Positions 60,012 through 62,445 of a stretch of DNA of 62,445 nucleotides are shown here, one piece after another. Position numbers and translations under genes: made by a program. The DNA is taken from the NCBI GenBank assembly GCA_022571715.1, contig JACZXH010000007.1, forward strand, positions 1-62,445. Reading direction: 5' to 3'. Each line of letters opens with the position of its first letter. The first letter of the stretch is position 1. Under the pieces are notes generated by a model. It did not search any database. It saw only the letters and a program-made list of their open reading frames with translations, and had not been told where the DNA came from. This DNA is from Bacteroidota bacterium (GTDB lineage: Bacteria > Bacteroidota > Bacteroidia > Cytophagales > Cyclobacteriaceae).

Positions 60012-60590
60012 ATGGAGGCTACATTCATCATTCATGCGGAGTTGAAAGAAGCTGCTAAGGTGCTGCAGAAATTTATTGGCAACAAGCACAACATTGCCGC
60101 CATTGAAAAAGCCTCAAAAATTATTGCTGATGCAATCAACCACGGAGGTAAAATAATTTCATGCGGCAATGGCGGCTCACATTGCGATGCCATGCATTTT
60201 GCGGAAGAACTTACCGGCAGATTTCGTGAAAGCAGGCGCCCGTTGCCGGCTATTGCCATTTCTGATCCGGCACATCTCTCCTGCACATCCAACGACTACG
60301 GATTTGAATTTGTGTTCTCCAGATTTATCGAAGCCCTCGGTAAAAAAGCGGATGTTTTGCTGGCGATCAGCACAAGCGGTAATTCAACGAATGTAATTAA
60401 CGCCTTACATGAAGCCCGCGTAAAGGGAATGAAAACAATCCTGCTTACTGGTGAAGATGGAGGTAAAATGGCCGGATTGGCGGATGTGGAGTTACGTGTG
60501 CCACATCAGGGATACGCTGACCGAATACAAGAAATCCATATCAAGGTCATCCATATACTTATACTGCTTGTTGAAAAAATGGTGGATTAA
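60012..60590 (+). CDS. gmhA: Sedoheptulose-7-phosphate isomerase (GmhA)
   Basis: First enzyme of ADP-heptose synthesis; converts sedoheptulose 7-phosphate to D-glycero-D-manno-heptose 7-phosphate. SIS-domain protein of about 192 residues. Long stretches agree with E. coli GmhA from memory, including [30 protein letters not shown] and [18 protein letters not shown]. The zinc and substrate residues (H in SHCDAMH, E in EE, and the IQEIHIK glutamine/histidine) are present. GTG at 60006 or ATG at 60012 could be the start; ATG is preferred. It pairs functionally with hldD at 9.2 kb. Confidence 0.96.
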   Translation: MEATFIIHAELKEAAKVLQKFIGNKHNIAAIEKASKIIADAINHGGKIISCGNGGSHCDAMHFAEELTGRFRESRRPLPAIAISDPAHLSCTSNDYGFEFVFSRFIEALGKKADVLLAISTSGNSTNVINALHEARVKGMKTILLTGEDGGKMAGLADVELRVPHQGYADRIQEIHIKVIHILILLVEKMVD

Positions 60591-60593
60591 TTC

Positions 60594-62132
60594 ATGGTTT
60601 CAAAAATATATGGTTGTGCGGTCTTTGGTGTTGATGCGGTAAAAATTGCCGTTGAAGTACATGTAGGTCCCGGGAGGAAATTTTTTATGAGCGGCCTGCC
60701 TGATAGCGCTGTAAAAGAAAGTGAGCATCGTGTAGAATCTGCTATAAAATGCACCGGATTTGAGATGCCACGCACAAAGGTGGTTGTTAATCTTGCTCCT
60801 GCTGATATTCGCAAGGAAGGTTCGGCCTACGACCTTCCGATTGCCCTGGGAATTCTCAACTCTTCGAACCAGGTATCTTTAGATGGCCTTGAGGATTATG
60901 TAATAATGGGTGAACTTGCGCTCGACGGAACATTGCGAAATATGAGAGGTGTTTTGTCCATTGCCATAGAAGCCCGCCGCCGGAAATTCAAAGGGTTTAT
61001 TCTTCCTAAACGAAATGCAAATGAAGCGGCAATTGTTAATGATCTGGAAGTGATTGGGGTCGAATCACTGGATCAGGCAGTGCGTTTTCTAACCGGGCGC
61101 CTGGACATCAGGCCCTTGGTTATCGACACAAGGGATATCTTTAGCTATCAGCTAAACAACTATGATGCAGATTTTGTTGATGTACAGGGGCAGGAAAACA
61201 TAAAAAGATCATTGGAGATTGCGGCTGCAGGTGGCCACAATGTGATTATGATTGGTCCGCCCGGCGCCGGTAAAACCATGCTCGCCAAAAGACTGCCATC
61301 CATTCTGCCACCATTATCGCTCCATGAAGCGCTTGAAACAACTAAAATTCATTCCGTGGCAGGCAAACTAAGCGCTGATACTTCGCTGATTGCTACCCGG
61401 CCGTACCGAAGCCCGCACCATACGGTAAGTGATGTAGCCCTCGTTGGTGGCGGAGGATCACCGCAGCCCGGAGAAATTTCGCTTGCACATAATGGGGTTC
61501 TGTTTCTTGACGAATTACCAGAATTCAAACGATCGGTGCTCGAGGTAATGCGCCAGCCAATGGAAGAACGGAAGGTAACGATTTCCAGGGCAAAAGTATC
61601 GGTTGATTTTCCAGCCAACTTCATGCTGATCGCATCCATGAATCCATGTCCGTGTGGATTCTATAATCATCCCGAAAAAGATTGCGTGTGCGCCCCGGGG
61701 GTAGTTCATCGCTACCTGAACAGGATCAGCGGTCCGTTGCTCGACCGGATTGATCTGCACGTGGAGGTGACGCCTGTCTCGTTCGATGAAATGACCGGCT
61801 CGCGTAAATCCGAAACCAGCGCCGACATACGGGAACGAGTTATAAAAGGAAGGGAAATTCAGTCCGAACGGTTTAAGGACAACCCGCACGTTTACTGCAA
61901 TGCCATGATGTCGTCAAGCCTTGTAAAAACGGCCTGTCAGATCAACGCGGCCGGACGTAACCTTCTTAAAACTGCCATGGAAAAGCTCGGACTTTCAGCA
62001 CGGGCCTATGATCGAATACTCAAAGTGTCAAGGACCATTGCCGATCTCGCAGGAACCGAAGAAATAAAAGTGGAGCACCTGGCAGAAGCCATTCAATACC
62101 GCAGTCTTGACCGGGAAGGCTGGGCAGGATAA
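60594..62132 (+). CDS. comM: ComM/YifB family Mg-chelatase-like AAA+ ATPase
   Basis: Hexameric helicase of 512 residues that, in naturally competent bacteria, promotes branch migration during DNA integration. It has an N-terminal ChlI-like domain (MSGLPDSAVKESEHRVESAI), Walker A GPPGAGKTMLAKRLP, Walker B VLFLDELPEF, a Cys-rich zinc-like loop (NPCPCGFYNHPEKDCVCAP) and a C-terminal Mg_chelatase_C region (LSARAYDRILKVSRTIADLA). Complete and normal length. It begins 3 nt after gmhA. A second partial copy follows downstream. Confidence 0.95.
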   Translation: MVSKIYGCAVFGVDAVKIAVEVHVGPGRKFFMSGLPDSAVKESEHRVESAIKCTGFEMPRTKVVVNLAPADIRKEGSAYDLPIALGILNSSNQVSLDGLEDYVIMGELALDGTLRNMRGVLSIAIEARRRKFKGFILPKRNANEAAIVNDLEVIGVESLDQAVRFLTGRLDIRPLVIDTRDIFSYQLNNYDADFVDVQGQENIKRSLEIAAAGGHNVIMIGPPGAGKTMLAKRLPSILPPLSLHEALETTKIHSVAGKLSADTSLIATRPYRSPHHTVSDVALVGGGGSPQPGEISLAHNGVLFLDELPEFKRSVLEVMRQPMEERKVTISRAKVSVDFPANFMLIASMNPCPCGFYNHPEKDCVCAPGVVHRYLNRISGPLLDRIDLHVEVTPVSFDEMTGSRKSETSADIRERVIKGREIQSERFKDNPHVYCNAMMSSSLVKTACQINAAGRNLLKTAMEKLGLSARAYDRILKVSRTIADLAGTEEIKVEHLAEAIQYRSLDREGWAG

Positions 62133-62214
62133 GTCGGTATTTCAATTGACCTTTAGTATCCAGGAAAATACCAAATTTGCAATCTCTTCTTAACATTAAT
62201 TTTTAAAAATTATA

Positions 62215-62445
62215 ATCCGGAAGTAATTGGGGTCGAATCACTGGATCAGGCAGTGCGTTTTCTAACCGGGCGCCTGGACATCAGACCCTTGGCTATCGAC
62301 ACAAAGGATGCCTTTAGTTATCAGCTAAACAACTATGATGCAGATTTTGTTGATGTACAGGGGCAGGAAAACATAAAAAGATCATTGGAGATTGCTGCTG
62401 CAGGTGGCCACAATGTGATTATGATCGGTCCGCCCGGCGCCGGTA
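62215..62445 (+). CDS. Second comM copy, 5'-truncated, continues past the window
   Basis: From about 62215 the sequence repeats comM bases 61042-61272 with an offset of 1173 and about ten differences in 230 bases. The reading frame stays open: [20 protein letters not shown], then [16 protein letters not shown], to the Walker A GPPGAG at the window edge. The N-terminal 150 codons are missing; upstream the frame is open only to 62157 and has no obvious start. Changes include V to A, R to K and I to A. It may be a truncated paralogue or pseudogene; its 3' extent is unknown. Confidence 0.85.

Overview
The window reads as a chromosomal segment from a Bacteroidota, most likely a Cytophagia/Cytophagales relative. 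The evidence is a partial 16S rRNA gene at the left edge, SusC/SusD pairs, TonB-linked DUF4249 lipoproteins, many lipobox signal peptides, and promoters of the Bacteroidota form TTTG-N18/19-TAnnTTTG with no conserved Shine-Dalgarno sequences. The assignment rests on gene content and motifs, not on a database search.

Layout. 1-1020: 5' part of a 16S gene (minus) with its leader, boxA, a hairpin plus U-tract and a perfect promoter. 1021-5452 (minus): a probable operon rel - fur-like - STAS - purA. 5484-9084 (plus): tRNA-Leu(UAG), then tig-clpP-clpX. 9157-13041: hldD, a thioredoxin-fold DUF255 lipoprotein, and a PTPS/QueD-family gene. 13425-19157 (minus): a large VCBS/ASPIC lipoprotein, a sulfotransferase and a chromate transporter. 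19277-27168: an accessory island, where a plus-strand operon (IPT/kelch lipoprotein, TonB receptor, two near-identical DUF4249 lipoproteins) is bracketed by a decayed and an intact copy of an arylsulfotransferase-like gene. 27169-28530: a repeat-rich, hairpin-rich spacer. 28598-34597 (minus): a SusC-SusD-lipoprotein uptake operon. 35269-41941: lpxB (frameshifted at an 11-A run), a PorE-like OmpA protein, queE, folD and lepA. 42061-45484: a methyltransferase and a large secreted SUMF1-fold protein. 45556-57492: a PNPOx-like protein, M16 peptidase, MG2/plug protein, cyclase, M14 peptidase and a Wzi-like protein. 57528-62445: an MsbA-type ABC exporter, a small membrane protein, gmhA, comM, and the start of a second, 5'-truncated comM copy that runs off the window.

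How the genes fit together. Housekeeping genes (rRNA, purA, rel, tig-clpP-clpX, folD, lepA) alternate with cell-envelope genes. hldD and gmhA both act in ADP-heptose synthesis, lpxB in lipid A synthesis and an MsbA-like exporter in lipid export, so the cell very probably makes heptose-containing LPS. Two TonB-receptor clusters, secreted peptidases and a PorE-like protein fit a polymer-degrading lifestyle. The most unusual points are the lpxB poly-A frameshift, the ASST-bracketed DUF4249 island, the branched hairpin element near 28.3 kb, the second comM fragment, and a terminator-like hairpin between the rRNA promoter and the 16S gene.
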